64,000 nt of DNA from Sediminicola sp035798135 (GCA_035798135.1 JAPFBR010000001.1:62001-126000), one strand, 5' to 3'; positions 27,813 through 37,686 are shown, counted from the stretch's first letter. Numbers and translations are program-made. Notes: generated by a model not told the origin, from the letters alone.

Positions 27813-29441
27813 ATGGCAAAACATATAAAATTTGATATAGAAGCACGTGATGGCCTAAAAAGAGGTGTAGATGCCTTGGCAAATGCTGTAAAAGTAACTT
27901 TGGGACCAAAAGGTAGAAACGTTATCATCAGCAAATCGTTTGGCGCACCAATGGTGACCAAAGATGGTGTTACCGTAGCAAAAGAAATAGAATTGGTTGA
28001 TCCCCTTGAAAATATGGGTGCCCAAATGGTAAAAGAAGTTGCTTCCAAAACCAATGATCTCGCTGGAGATGGTACAACTACAGCTACCGTATTGGCACAG
28101 GCAATTGTAAAGGAAGGATTAAAAAACGTTGCCGCTGGAGCCAATCCAATGGATCTTAAAAGAGGAATAGACAAGGCCGTTGAGGCTATCGTCGCCGAAT
28201 TGGCCAAACAGACCAAAAAAGTTGGTGATTCTTCTGAAAAAATAAAACAAATAGCTTCTATTTCCGCTAACAATGATGATACAATTGGGGAGCTTATCGC
28301 CCAAGCTTTCGGAAAGGTAGGAAAAGAAGGCGTGATTACTGTTGAGGAAGCAAAAGGAACAGACACTTATGTGGATGTTGTGGAAGGCATGCAATTCGAT
28401 AGAGGATACCTATCTCCATACTTTGTGACAGATTCTGAAAAGATGATGACCAATTTAGAGAATCCATATATCCTTTTGTTTGATAAAAAAATATCTTCCA
28501 TGAAGGATCTTCTTCCTGTATTGGAGCCAGTGGCCCAATCAGGTAAGCCTCTTTTAATTATTGCTGAAGATGTAGATGGAGAGGCATTAGCCACTTTGGT
28601 AGTGAACAAATTGAGAGGTTCATTAAAAATCGCAGCTGTTAAGGCTCCAGGATTTGGGGACAGAAGAAAAGCCATGTTGGAAGACATCGCTATTTTGACA
28701 GGTGGTACCGTTATTTCGGAAGAAAGAGGTTTCACTTTGGAAAACGCAACTTTGGACATGTTGGGTACATGTGAAAAAGTAACCATTGACAAGGATAACA
28801 CTACCATAGTTAATGGTGCTGGGAATGCCAGTGACATTAAAACAAGGGTAAACCAGATCAAATCCCAAATTGAGAGTACTACCTCTGATTACGATAAAGA
28901 AAAACTACAGGAACGTTTGGCCAAATTGGCCGGTGGTGTAGCTGTCCTTTATGTAGGTGCTGCCTCTGAAGTTGAGATGAAGGAGAAGAAAGACCGTGTT
29001 GATGATGCCCTACACGCAACAAGAGCTGCCGTAGAAGAAGGTATCGTTGCTGGAGGTGGAGTTGCCTTGGTACGGGCCAAAGCTATTCTTGCCTCTGTTA
29101 AGGTAGAAAATGCTGATGAAGAAACAGGATTACAGATTGTTGCAAGAGCCATTGAATCTCCTTTGAGAACCATCGTGGAAAATGCCGGTGGAGAAGGTTC
29201 TGTTGTAGTTGCCAAGGTAATGGAAGGCAAAGGTAATTTCGGTTACGATGCCAAATCTGAAACCTATGTAGACATGCTTAAAGCAGGTATAATAGATCCT
29301 AAGAAAGTAACTAGGGTTGCATTGGAAAATGCCGCTTCTGTTGCCGGAATGATCTTGACCACAGAGTGTGCATTGGTAGACATTAAAGAAGATTCTCCAG
29401 CAGGCCCACCAATGGGTGGTGGTATGCCGGGAATGATGTAA
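27813..29441 (+). CDS. groEL: chaperonin GroEL
   Basis: A 542-residue Cpn60 with the typical motifs VTLGPKGRNV, KDGVTVAKEIEL, AGDGTTTATVLAQAI and AAVEEGIVAGGGVALVRA. It ends in the Gly/Met-rich tail PPMGGGMPGMM that hangs into the folding cavity. It forms the groESL operon with the preceding gene and is followed by a strong terminator 36 bases on. Confidence 0.98.
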   Translation: MAKHIKFDIEARDGLKRGVDALANAVKVTLGPKGRNVIISKSFGAPMVTKDGVTVAKEIELVDPLENMGAQMVKEVASKTNDLAGDGTTTATVLAQAIVKEGLKNVAAGANPMDLKRGIDKAVEAIVAELAKQTKKVGDSSEKIKQIASISANNDDTIGELIAQAFGKVGKEGVITVEEAKGTDTYVDVVEGMQFDRGYLSPYFVTDSEKMMTNLENPYILLFDKKISSMKDLLPVLEPVAQSGKPLLIIAEDVDGEALATLVVNKLRGSLKIAAVKAPGFGDRRKAMLEDIAILTGGTVISEERGFTLENATLDMLGTCEKVTIDKDNTTIVNGAGNASDIKTRVNQIKSQIESTTSDYDKEKLQERLAKLAGGVAVLYVGAASEVEMKEKKDRVDDALHATRAAVEEGIVAGGGVALVRAKAILASVKVENADEETGLQIVARAIESPLRTIVENAGGEGSVVVAKVMEGKGNFGYDAKSETYVDMLKAGIIDPKKVTRVALENAASVAGMILTTECALVDIKEDSPAGPPMGGGMPGMM

Positions 29442-29474
29442 AAGGCAATCGCCCCAAGCATTTATAGAATTCAA

Positions 29475-29513
29475 ATAAAAAAAACGCTCTGGAATCCAGA
29501 GCGTTTTTTTTAT
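29475..29513 (+). terminator. terminator after groEL
   Basis: A 39-base near-perfect palindrome: A8-CGCTCTGG, loop AAT, CCAGAGCG-T8. The symmetric A and T runs would let it work in both directions. Confidence 0.92.
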
Positions 29514-29952
29514 GGTCAAATCTTTTATATGTCGTCCGTCTTGACTTCCTGTTACGGCAGCAAGAATGAACCTGTTCATAAGCTTCATTGGACTCCTTAA
29601 GCTATTTAGTGTCATGGCCCGCTGCCACTAAGGCCGTCCTTATTTCCATGGAGTTGGTTTTCCACTATTCCATAAGTAGCGATAATTGGGACGAAGGGAT
29701 ATCCCAAAGGGCATACTATACTCCCGTCACTCGAAGGTTAGCCGTTTCAATGCGCATTTTGCGCATCTAGTATTCCCCAACTACCTTCATTGCCATCCTC
29801 TTGTTTTTATCTTGGGCGAAGGTCGCCAAGGAGATTCAAATCTTCCTTCTTACTATAATTCAATTTAAGTGCATATCACCATTAACTTATTTTATCACAT
29901 CAATACAATGTAATTTTTAAATAAAAAAGGCGACCTAGAAAATCTATTTAAA
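29514..29952. other. gene-free region of unknown content
   Basis: About 440 bases between the groEL terminator and the next promoter. Open frames of about 60 codons exist on both strands, but none starts well or resembles a family I know. The first 300 bases are richer in G+C than typical spacers, which hints at a decayed gene. A sharp palindrome, ATGCGCA-TTT-TGCGCAT, lies at 29750-29766. The last 80 bases are plain A+T-rich sequence. Confidence 0.4.
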
Positions 29953-29960
29953 TATTTTTG
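29953..29960 (+). promoter_or_regulatory. -7 promoter element of the GAF-domain gene
   Basis: TATTTTTG, an exact TAnnTTTG core 15 bases before the ATG at 29976. It overlaps an apparent upstream TTG start at 29958, which therefore cannot be translated from this promoter. Confidence 0.6.
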
Positions 29961-29975
29961 CAAAAAATAATTCTG

Positions 29976-30428
29976 ATGTTAGCTACTTTAAGACCACAAG
30001 TTTTATCCATACTTAATAATACAACCGTAGATACAGATACCAAACTGCAACAGATTTGTGAACTTTTAAAAGAAAATATTGACCACTATGACTGGGTCGG
30101 TTTTTATTTTAAAAATGGCGACAAAAATGAATTAAAATTGGGGCCTTATGCCGGTGCACCTACAGATCATACCATAATTCCTTTTGGAAAAGGTATTTGC
30201 GGACAAGTGGCCATGTCCAATCAAAATTTCGTCGTTCCAGATGTAAAGTCACAGGACAATTATATTGCATGTAGCATTACTGTTAAGGCCGAAATAGTGA
30301 TTCCCTTGTTCATAAACGGGGAAAACGTGGGACAAATAGACATAGATTCCAATACTCCTGACCCATTTACACAAGAGGATGAGCGCTTTTTGGAATTCGT
30401 AAATGAAGAAGTAGCCAAAATTCTTTAA
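29976..30428 (+). CDS. GAF-domain protein, free methionine-R-sulfoxide reductase-like
   Basis: About 150 residues forming one GAF domain of the fRMsr (YebR/MsrC) type: YDWVGFYFKNGD, IIPFGKGICGQVA, FVVPDVKSQDNYIACS, AEIVIPLF and GQIDIDSNTPDPFTQEDERFLE. Characterised enzymes reduce free methionine-R-sulfoxide using three cysteines. Here C75 (GICG) and C99 (YIACS) are present 24 residues apart as in E. coli. The position ten residues before GICG, the third cysteine in E. coli, is His65, so activity or its recycling route is uncertain. The start at 29976 is chosen because an upstream TTG lies within the promoter. The next gene, purH, has its own promoter. Confidence 0.8.
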   Translation: MLATLRPQVLSILNNTTVDTDTKLQQICELLKENIDHYDWVGFYFKNGDKNELKLGPYAGAPTDHTIIPFGKGICGQVAMSNQNFVVPDVKSQDNYIACSITVKAEIVIPLFINGENVGQIDIDSNTPDPFTQEDERFLEFVNEEVAKIL

Positions 30429-30479
30429 AACTTTGGTTGTTTTGTTAATAACCTGACTCCTTTTTTGAAGGTAATAAAC

Positions 30480-30487
30480 TACTTTTG
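30480..30487 (+). promoter_or_regulatory. -7 promoter element of purH
   Basis: TACTTTTG, an exact TAnnTTTG core 36 bases before the purH ATG. No -33 TTTG lies at the usual distance. Confidence 0.5.
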
Positions 30488-30523
30488 TGACCTTATTAAT
30501 TTCTTTAGATAAGCACAAACCAA

Positions 30524-32056
30524 ATGAGTACCACAAAAAAAGCAACTTCGGCCCTAATTTCTGTATTTCACAAAGACGGTCTAGCGCCCATAGTACAAAA
30601 ATTTAATGAGCTTGGAATCACTATATACTCCACAGGGGGAACAGAAAAGTTTATTAAAGAATTGGGAATTGACGTGGTGCCCGTTGAGGATGTGACCAGT
30701 TATCCTTCTATTTTAGGAGGCAGGGTAAAGACCTTGCATCCAAAGGTTTTTGGAGGTATCTTAAACAGACAGGACCATCAAGGAGATCAGGAACAATTAA
30801 AGGAGTTTGATATTCCACAATTGGATATTGTCATTGTTGACCTTTATCCTTTTGAAAAAACCGTTACCAGCGGTGCTTCGGAACAAGATATAATAGAAAA
30901 AATTGATATAGGTGGAATTTCTTTGATTAGGGCAGCAGCCAAAAACTTCAAGGATGTTCTTTGTGTTTCCTCCATGGAGGATTATAGCGAAGTCTTGGAG
31001 TTGATCACTGAAGGGAAGGGAAGCACAACCTTGGAGGATCGCAAGAGATTTGCGGCCAAATCCTTTAATGTTTCCTCTCATTACGATACGGCCATTTTCA
31101 ATTACTTCAACAAAAACCATGAAGAAGCTGTATTAAAAATCAGTGAACTTAATGGGCAGGTCCTGCGTTATGGGGAAAACCCACATCAGAAAGGATTTTT
31201 CTTTGGAGATTTTGATGCCATGTTCAATAAAGTGCACGGCAAGGAACTTTCTTATAACAATCTATTGGATGTGGATGCGGCAGTGAACTTAATGAACGAA
31301 TTCAAAAATGACGCCCCTACCTTTGCCATATTAAAACACAACAATGCCTGCGGCCTTGCGATGAGGGATACCCTCCACCAAGCATACGTGGATGCCCTAG
31401 CTGGGGATCCAGTTTCTGCCTTTGGCGGGGTATTGATCAGCAATAAGGAAATAGACCAGGCCACAGCGGAAGAAATACACAAATTGTTTTGTGAAGTTGT
31501 AATTGCACCTTCTTACGCACCCGATGCCCTTGCGATTTTAAAGGGTAAAAAGAACAGGATCATTTTGATCCAAAACGAAATTGAACTTCCTGAGACCATA
31601 GTACGTACCTGCTTAAATGGTGTATTGGTACAAGGAAGGGACAACATCACGGATGCCGTTGAAGGATTGACTTATAGCACAGATAACAAACCGTCTGAAG
31701 GTGAGTTGGAAGATTTGATTTTTGCGTCCAAAATATGCAAGCACACCAAATCAAATACAATTGTCTTGGCAAAAGGCAAACAGTTGTTCGCAAGTGGCAC
31801 CGGACAGACTTCTAGGGTAGATGCCCTGAACCAAGCCCTCCACAAAGCCAAGTCCTTCAATTTTGACCTTCAGGGTGCGGTTATGGCGAGTGATGCCTTC
31901 TTCCCATTCCCCGATTGTGTTGAGATTGCAGGCAATAGCGGTATTAAAAGTGTCATTCAACCAGGAGGGTCTATCAAAGACCAATTAAGTGTAGATTATT
32001 GCAATGAAAATGGAATTGCAATGGTAATGACGGGCACACGTCATTTTAAACATTAA
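30524..32056 (+). CDS. purH: bifunctional AICAR transformylase / IMP cyclohydrolase
   Basis: A 510-residue PurH that carries out the last two steps of purine synthesis, formylating AICAR and closing IMP. The N-terminal MGS-like cyclohydrolase domain shows ALISVFHKDG, IYSTGGTEKFI and GGRVKTLHPKVFGGIL. The C-terminal transformylase domain includes LRYGENPHQKGFF, KHNNACGLA and the end SDAFFPFPDCVEIA ... VMTGTRHFKH. Length is normal. It is transcribed between the GAF gene and mreB, each with its own promoter core. Confidence 0.97.
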   Translation: MSTTKKATSALISVFHKDGLAPIVQKFNELGITIYSTGGTEKFIKELGIDVVPVEDVTSYPSILGGRVKTLHPKVFGGILNRQDHQGDQEQLKEFDIPQLDIVIVDLYPFEKTVTSGASEQDIIEKIDIGGISLIRAAAKNFKDVLCVSSMEDYSEVLELITEGKGSTTLEDRKRFAAKSFNVSSHYDTAIFNYFNKNHEEAVLKISELNGQVLRYGENPHQKGFFFGDFDAMFNKVHGKELSYNNLLDVDAAVNLMNEFKNDAPTFAILKHNNACGLAMRDTLHQAYVDALAGDPVSAFGGVLISNKEIDQATAEEIHKLFCEVVIAPSYAPDALAILKGKKNRIILIQNEIELPETIVRTCLNGVLVQGRDNITDAVEGLTYSTDNKPSEGELEDLIFASKICKHTKSNTIVLAKGKQLFASGTGQTSRVDALNQALHKAKSFNFDLQGAVMASDAFFPFPDCVEIAGNSGIKSVIQPGGSIKDQLSVDYCNENGIAMVMTGTRHFKH

Positions 32057-32057
32057 T

Positions 32058-32089
32058 TTTGTTACTTTCACTGATAAAAACTACTTTTA
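32058..32089 (+). promoter_or_regulatory. promoter of the mreB operon
   Basis: TTTG ending at 32061, a 20-base spacer and TACTTTTA at 32082-32089 (one mismatch to TAnnTTTG) lie 22 bases before the mreB ATG. Confidence 0.4.
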
Positions 32090-32111
32090 AACCGAAACCA
32101 AATTAGTATAA

Positions 32112-33140
32112 ATGGGATTTTTTGATTTCTTGACCGAGGAGATAGCCATAGATTTAGGAACGGCTAACACTCTTATAATTCATAACGACAAAGTAGTCGT
32201 TGATAGTCCATCTATAGTTGCTAGAGATCGGATTACTGGTAAAATAATTGCAGTTGGAAAAGAAGCCAGCATGATGCAAGGAAAAACCCATGAGAACATC
32301 AAAACCATACGCCCCTTAAAAGATGGGGTAATTGCAGATTTTGACGCTTCGGAAAAGATGATCAATATGTTCATCAAAAATATACCGGCCTTAAAGAAAA
32401 AATGGTTCCCACCGGCTTTGCGTATGGTCATTTGTATTCCTTCTGGGATTACAGAGGTAGAGATGCGCGCTGTAAAGGAATCTGCAGAACGGGTTAACGG
32501 TAAGGAAGTTTATCTTATCCACGAACCCATGGCAGCAGCCATTGGGATTGGATTGGATATCATGCAGCCTAAGGGAAACATGATAGTGGATATAGGAGGT
32601 GGTACTACCGAGATTGCGGTTATAGCGCTAGGTGGTATCGTATGTGACAAATCGGTAAAAATTGCGGGTGATGTATTCACCAATGACATTATCTATTACA
32701 TGCGTACCCAACACAATCTTTATGTAGGGGAAAGCACGGCAGAAAATATAAAAATAACCATTGGATCCGCTACGGAAGATCTACAGAGCCCTCCAGAGGA
32801 CATGTCGGTTCAAGGAAGGGATTTATTGACAGGAAAACCAAAACAGGTGCAAGTCTCGTATAGAGAGATTGCGAAAGCATTGGACAAGTCCATCCTAAGA
32901 GTAGAGGATGCGGTTATGGAGACCCTATCACAAACACCTCCAGAATTGGCTGCGGATATCTATAACACAGGGATTTACCTTGCCGGTGGTGGTTCTATGC
33001 TAAGAGGCTTGGACAGGAGATTGTCCCAAAAAACTGATTTACCGGTTTACATTGCCGAGGACCCTTTGAGGGCGGTAGTACGGGGAACTGGAATCGCCTT
33101 GAAAAACTTGGAACGATACAAAAGTATCCTGATCAAATAA
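32112..33140 (+). CDS. mreB: rod-shape-determining actin homolog MreB
   Basis: A 342-residue bacterial actin. The phosphate-1 loop is IAIDLGTANTLI, then HEPMAAAIGIGLD, the phosphate-2 loop MIVDIGGGTTEIAVI, and the adenosine motif GIYLAGGGSMLRGLD. MreB filaments direct side-wall peptidoglycan synthesis by the RodA-PBP2 pair encoded downstream. It is first in mreB-mreC-mreD-mrdA-rodA, so the cell is expected to be a rod. Confidence 0.98.
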   Translation: MGFFDFLTEEIAIDLGTANTLIIHNDKVVVDSPSIVARDRITGKIIAVGKEASMMQGKTHENIKTIRPLKDGVIADFDASEKMINMFIKNIPALKKKWFPPALRMVICIPSGITEVEMRAVKESAERVNGKEVYLIHEPMAAAIGIGLDIMQPKGNMIVDIGGGTTEIAVIALGGIVCDKSVKIAGDVFTNDIIYYMRTQHNLYVGESTAENIKITIGSATEDLQSPPEDMSVQGRDLLTGKPKQVQVSYREIAKALDKSILRVEDAVMETLSQTPPELAADIYNTGIYLAGGGSMLRGLDRRLSQKTDLPVYIAEDPLRAVVRGTGIALKNLERYKSILIK

Positions 33141-33231
33141 TTTGGGCAAACAGCGTAAGAGGTCATTTTATCATTCGGCACAACACTTTATGGATGACCA
33201 TCTTAGTAACCCACGAAAATAGAAAAAGTGA

Positions 33232-34050
33232 ATGCAACAGATTATTCGATTTATAATAAGATATAAAATCTCATTGCTTTATGTCTTGTTGTTAACTGTT
33301 GCCTTTGCCCTGACCGTCCGAACACATTCTTTTCACAATTCGCAATATTTCAATTCTGCCAATAGTTTTACAGGAGGCATTTACCAGACCACCAATAACT
33401 TTACCTCCTATTTTGGCTTGGGAACGGAAAATCAAAAACTCCTAGAGGAGAACAGAAGGTTGAAGAGTATCCTCTTAAATTTAAAAGTTCCCGAAGCCAT
33501 AGAATTGGACACCACGAATACCACTTATGTAGTTACTTCTGCAAGGGTGATCAAGAATAGTTTTGCAAACCTAAGAAACTATATCACCATCAATAAAGGA
33601 AAGGCAGACGGGTTGCAACAGGATATGGGGGTCATCACCTCTAAGGGCATTTTGGGCATCATAGAGAATACCTCGGAACATTTTGCCATTGTGCAGAGTA
33701 TCTTGAATACCAAATCCAATATCAACGCTAAAATCAAGAATACCGACCGCTTTGGCTCATTGGTATGGAACACTAAAAAGTTTAATGTCGTACAACTAGT
33801 GGATATACCTAGACTGGTACCCTTAAAGATAGGTGATACCATTGTAACAGGGGCGAGCTCCAGTATCTTCCCTGAAAATATACCGATAGGGACCATTAAA
33901 TCCTTTGACCTTACAACCTCAAAAAGTTATTACAGCATAGATGTTGACCTATTTAATGATATGACCAATATTAAAAACGTTTATATCATCAACAACCTAG
34001 ATAAACCTGAGATATTACAATTGGAATCTAAAATAGAAAATGGCCAGTAA
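33232..34050 (+). CDS. mreC: rod-shape-determining protein MreC
   Basis: A 272-residue protein with one N-terminal membrane helix (ISLLYVLLLTVAFALTV), a short coiled coil (ENQKLLEENRRLKSILLNL) and the beta-rich periplasmic domain (ITINKGKADGLQQDMGVITSKGILGII). These features are diagnostic of MreC, which activates PBP2. It starts 91 bases after mreB and overlaps mreD by 11 bases. Confidence 0.95.
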   Translation: MQQIIRFIIRYKISLLYVLLLTVAFALTVRTHSFHNSQYFNSANSFTGGIYQTTNNFTSYFGLGTENQKLLEENRRLKSILLNLKVPEAIELDTTNTTYVVTSARVIKNSFANLRNYITINKGKADGLQQDMGVITSKGILGIIENTSEHFAIVQSILNTKSNINAKIKNTDRFGSLVWNTKKFNVVQLVDIPRLVPLKIGDTIVTGASSSIFPENIPIGTIKSFDLTTSKSYYSIDVDLFNDMTNIKNVYIINNLDKPEILQLESKIENGQ

Positions 34051-34552
34051 ATACTATTTTATAAATATCGTTCGCTTTGTACTGCTCGTATTTTTTCAGG
34101 TACTTGTGTTCAATCACCTTAATTTCTTTGGATATATAAACCCAATGGTTTATATTCTATTCATATACTGGTACCCTATCAAAGAAAACAGGACGCTTTT
34201 TCTTTTGCTAAGTTTCTTTTTGGGGCTGGCCATCGATCTCTTTTCGGATACCATGGCCATACATACGGCCGCTATCATTACCATTGCCTATTTAAGACCA
34301 AGTATTATGCGATTTTGTTTTGGGGTGAACTATGAATTTCAGAGTTTTAAACTTTCTAATAGCACTAAAGCACAACAAATTACATTTATTGCGTTATTAA
34401 TACTAATACATCATTTGGTATACTTTTCGCTCGAAATTTTCAGTTTCGCAAATTTTCTGGTAATTTTGAAAAAAACAGCATCGACCAGCGCCTTGACATT
34501 ATTAGTATGTTTATTGGTAAGTTCACTGTTTAGCACTAAAAAGCATGAATAA
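34040..34552 (+). CDS. mreD: rod-shape-determining protein MreD
   Basis: A 170-residue polytopic protein with about five hydrophobic helices, no signal peptide and the MreD-like feature NPMVYILFIYWYP followed by LSFFLGLAIDLFSD. It overlaps mreC (11 bases) and the PBP2 gene (8 bases), consistent with translational coupling. Sequence identity across MreD is low, and the call leans on position. Confidence 0.88.
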   Translation: MASKYYFINIVRFVLLVFFQVLVFNHLNFFGYINPMVYILFIYWYPIKENRTLFLLLSFFLGLAIDLFSDTMAIHTAAIITIAYLRPSIMRFCFGVNYEFQSFKLSNSTKAQQITFIALLILIHHLVYFSLEIFSFANFLVILKKTASTSALTLLVCLLVSSLFSTKKHE

Positions 34553-36413
34553 GTTTCTTCTTTCCACCATCATTATTATTATAGGAATCACCTTCATAGG
34601 TCGACTTTCCTATTTGCAGATATATAACAAAACCAACGAAAAAGTATCAGAGGATGTAGCGGTAAAGGCCATATATGATTATCCGGAAAGAGGTTATATC
34701 TATGATAGAAATGGGGAGTTGCTTGTTGCAAACCAGCCAGCCTATGACGTCATGGTCATTCCCAAAGATGTAAAACCCTTGGACACATTGGAATTTTGCA
34801 ACCTATTGGGATTGGAAAAGGAACAGTTCATAAAAAATTTAAACAAGGCCAAAGTATATTCCCCAAGGCTTCCCTCAGTTTTGGTACATCAAATGTCAAA
34901 GGAAGACTATGCACGTCTCCAAGAAAAAATGAGGAAATACGACGGTTTTTATATCCAAAAGAGATCATTGCGGTATTATGCGACCAATAGCGGAGCCAAT
35001 GTGTTGGGCTATATCAGTGAGGTAAATGAACGAGATCTTGCGAACAATCCCTATTACAAACAAGGGGAATTGCTGGGAAAAACTGGGATAGAAAAGGAAT
35101 ATGAAGATATTTTAAGAGGCAAAAAAGGTGTTAAATATATTCAAAAAGACCGTTTTAACAGGGACATCGGCCCCTATAAAAATGGAATCTTGGACACCCT
35201 GCCCGAGCAAGGCAAAGAAATCCATGTAACCTTGGACAAGCATCTTCAGGAATATGGGCAATCATTAATGCATGGTAAGCACGGTGGTATTGTTGCCATT
35301 GAGCCCGCTACAGGAGAAATTTTGGCGCTCATTTCGGGTCCCACATATGACCCGGCCCTCTTGGTTGGAAGGGAGAGATCCAAAAATTACACGGAACTAT
35401 ATTATGATTCCATCTCCAAGCCCACCTATGACAGAAGCCTTTTGGCAGAAACCTCTCCGGGTTCTCCTTTTAAAATATTGAATGCCCTTGTTGCTTTGCA
35501 GGTAGGTGCCATCACCCCGGAGACCAAAATTATGTGTTACCACGGATTTTATGTGGGAAACACAAAGAGAGGGTGCCACTGTGGAGGAGGAATGAGGGAT
35601 ATGACCTCTGGCATTTACAATTCTTGTAATGCTTATTTCGCAGGTACCTTTAGGAAAATATATGAACAATATCCTACTACGGATCAAGGCATGGATGTAT
35701 GGGAGAAACACATGAAAAGTTTTGGCCTTGGGGATTTCTTGGGATATGACCTACCAACAGGTAAAAGAGGCAGAATTCCCAGCAAGGAGTACTACGATAA
35801 ATGGTATGGGGACAATAGGTGGTCTTCTTCTTATATAATTTCCAATTCAATTGGACAGGGTGAGGTATCGGCAACCCCTATTCAATTGGCCAATATGACG
35901 GCGGCAATTGCCAATAAAGGTTTTTACTTTACCCCCCACGTTCTAAAGAAAATAGAGGACAAGAATATCAGTATTCCAGAATTCACCAAAGCAAAGCATA
36001 CTACAATAGACAAAAAATACTTTGATCCAGTAATTAATGGGATGGCCTTGGTTTACAAACAAGGTACTGCGAGCAGATTGCAAATACCAGGGATTGAAAT
36101 TGCGGGAAAAACTGGAACAGTTGAGAATTATACCAGAATTGATGGCGTAAAAACGCAACTTACGGATCATTCCGTCTTTATCGCTTTTGCCCCGGTGGAG
36201 AATCCAAAAATCGCCATAGCAGTTTATATAGAACACGGTTATTTTGGTTCAAGATATGCAGGACATATTGCCTCTCTCATGATCGAAAAATACCTCAAGG
36301 GAGAAATCACAAGAAAAGATTTAGAAAAACGGATGTTTGAAAAAACATTAGAAGCGGAATATGCCAAACAATATAGTGGCAAACCTTTTATAATCAACGA
36401 GCGTGTCTGGTAA
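34545..36413 (+). CDS. mrdA: penicillin-binding protein 2 (elongation transpeptidase)
   Basis: A 622-residue class B PBP with one N-terminal membrane helix, a dimerisation domain (YPERGYIYDRNGELLVANQPAYDV) and a transpeptidase domain. The catalytic motifs are S307-P-F-K310 (SxxK in TSPGSPFK), SCN near 360-362 and KTG near residue 524 (IAGKTGTVENY). The motif GSPFK replaces the more common GSTFK but keeps the nucleophile and lysine. It crosslinks side-wall peptidoglycan with RodA, whose gene overlaps by 11 bases. Confidence 0.96.
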   Translation: MNKFLLSTIIIIIGITFIGRLSYLQIYNKTNEKVSEDVAVKAIYDYPERGYIYDRNGELLVANQPAYDVMVIPKDVKPLDTLEFCNLLGLEKEQFIKNLNKAKVYSPRLPSVLVHQMSKEDYARLQEKMRKYDGFYIQKRSLRYYATNSGANVLGYISEVNERDLANNPYYKQGELLGKTGIEKEYEDILRGKKGVKYIQKDRFNRDIGPYKNGILDTLPEQGKEIHVTLDKHLQEYGQSLMHGKHGGIVAIEPATGEILALISGPTYDPALLVGRERSKNYTELYYDSISKPTYDRSLLAETSPGSPFKILNALVALQVGAITPETKIMCYHGFYVGNTKRGCHCGGGMRDMTSGIYNSCNAYFAGTFRKIYEQYPTTDQGMDVWEKHMKSFGLGDFLGYDLPTGKRGRIPSKEYYDKWYGDNRWSSSYIISNSIGQGEVSATPIQLANMTAAIANKGFYFTPHVLKKIEDKNISIPEFTKAKHTTIDKKYFDPVINGMALVYKQGTASRLQIPGIEIAGKTGTVENYTRIDGVKTQLTDHSVFIAFAPVENPKIAIAVYIEHGYFGSRYAGHIASLMIEKYLKGEITRKDLEKRMFEKTLEAEYAKQYSGKPFIINERVW

Positions 36414-37686
36414 AAGCATACTAAAACGTATAGACTGGTTAACCGTTTTAATTTATTTTTTATTGGTGGGGATTGGGTGGATCAACATCTACTCCAGCAC
36501 CTATTCAGAAGGAGACAAGGCCTTATTGGATTTTGGTACCTTATATGGAAAACAGTTGTTTTTTATCCTAGTAAGTATTTTTTCCATTATCGTTATACTC
36601 GGCATTGAGGCCGATTTTTATGAACGTTTTTCCAGTGTAATCTATATTATCTCCTTGGTCCTATTGATAGGACTCTTCATTTTTGGGAAGACCATTGCAG
36701 GCGCAACTTCATGGTATGATCTAGGATTTTTTAACCTACAGCCTTCCGAATTGGCAAAAGTGGCTACCGCATTGGCCCTGGCCAAATATTTATGTGACAT
36801 CCAGACCGATATAAAGAGAGGAAAAGATCAATTTTATGCCTTTTTGATCATCTTATTACCCGCAATTCTTGTTGTTCCACAACCTGACCCTGGCAGTGCC
36901 CTGGTCTTTTTTGCCCTAATTTTTGTGATGTTCCGGGAAGGTCTGCCCCTCTATTATTTAACCCTCCTTTTTATAGTCATCTTGGTATTTATTACCACTT
37001 TGATGTTCGGTACGATATGGGTAGGAATTGTAATGGGCGTATTGATAGCGTTATTCTTTTTGTTGAAAAGGAAATCCTTTCGGATTCCTGTGTTGCCCAT
37101 CCTGACCTTTTTTGTAATTGCCATCGTATTTTCTCTCTCTGTCAATTTCGTTTTCAATTCCGTTTTCGAACAGCGGCATAGGGACCGTTTTAGTCTATGG
37201 CTGAGATTGGAAAAAGATCCCAATAAATTGGAGGAGATCAAAAAAACAATAGGATACAATACGTATCAGTCAGAAAAAGCCATTGAGTCCGGTGGATTTT
37301 TCGGAAAGGGATTTATGGAAGGAACCAGAACTAAAGGGGATTTTGTACCCGAACAACATACCGATTATATCTTTAGTACCGTAGGCGAAGAATGGGGCTT
37401 TTTGGGAACCACAGTGGTCATCATTTTATTTACCGGTCTATTTCTAAGACTGGTATACCTTTCAGAACGACAAAAGAGTGCGTTTAGCCGGATGTACGGC
37501 TATGGCATTATCTCCATCCTCCTGATCCATTATTTTATCAATATTGGTATGGTTATAGGTATTTTGCCCACCATAGGCATTCCGCTGCCTTTTTTCAGCT
37601 ACGGAGGTTCTGGCCTATTGTTTTTTACCGCTTTGTTGTTTATCTTTTTAAAACTCGATTCGAACAGGCTGAACGAGTGGAATTAA
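36403..37686 (+). CDS. rodA: rod-shape-determining glycosyltransferase RodA (SEDS family)
   Basis: A 427-residue SEDS protein with about ten membrane helices. Conserved features include WYDLGFFNLQPSELAKVATALALA, QPDPGSALVFF, the loop IGYNTYQSEKAIESGGFFGKGF, and GMVIGILPTIGIPLPFFSYGGSGLL near the C-terminus. RodA polymerises glycan strands for PBP2. The start is a GTG overlapping the PBP2 gene. The 3' end overlaps the convergent nuclease gene by 4 bases. Confidence 0.95.
   Translation: MSGKSILKRIDWLTVLIYFLLVGIGWINIYSSTYSEGDKALLDFGTLYGKQLFFILVSIFSIIVILGIEADFYERFSSVIYIISLVLLIGLFIFGKTIAGATSWYDLGFFNLQPSELAKVATALALAKYLCDIQTDIKRGKDQFYAFLIILLPAILVVPQPDPGSALVFFALIFVMFREGLPLYYLTLLFIVILVFITTLMFGTIWVGIVMGVLIALFFLLKRKSFRIPVLPILTFFVIAIVFSLSVNFVFNSVFEQRHRDRFSLWLRLEKDPNKLEEIKKTIGYNTYQSEKAIESGGFFGKGFMEGTRTKGDFVPEQHTDYIFSTVGEEWGFLGTTVVIILFTGLFLRLVYLSERQKSAFSRMYGYGIISILLIHYFINIGMVIGILPTIGIPLPFFSYGGSGLLFFTALLFIFLKLDSNRLNEWN

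Noticed and set aside
29130..29868. Open frames around the groEL 3' end and the following gap, including one of 161 codons on the minus strand
   Set aside because: The long one is largely antisense to groEL and crosses its terminator. The others are about 60 codons with no recognisable motif or ribosome-binding site.
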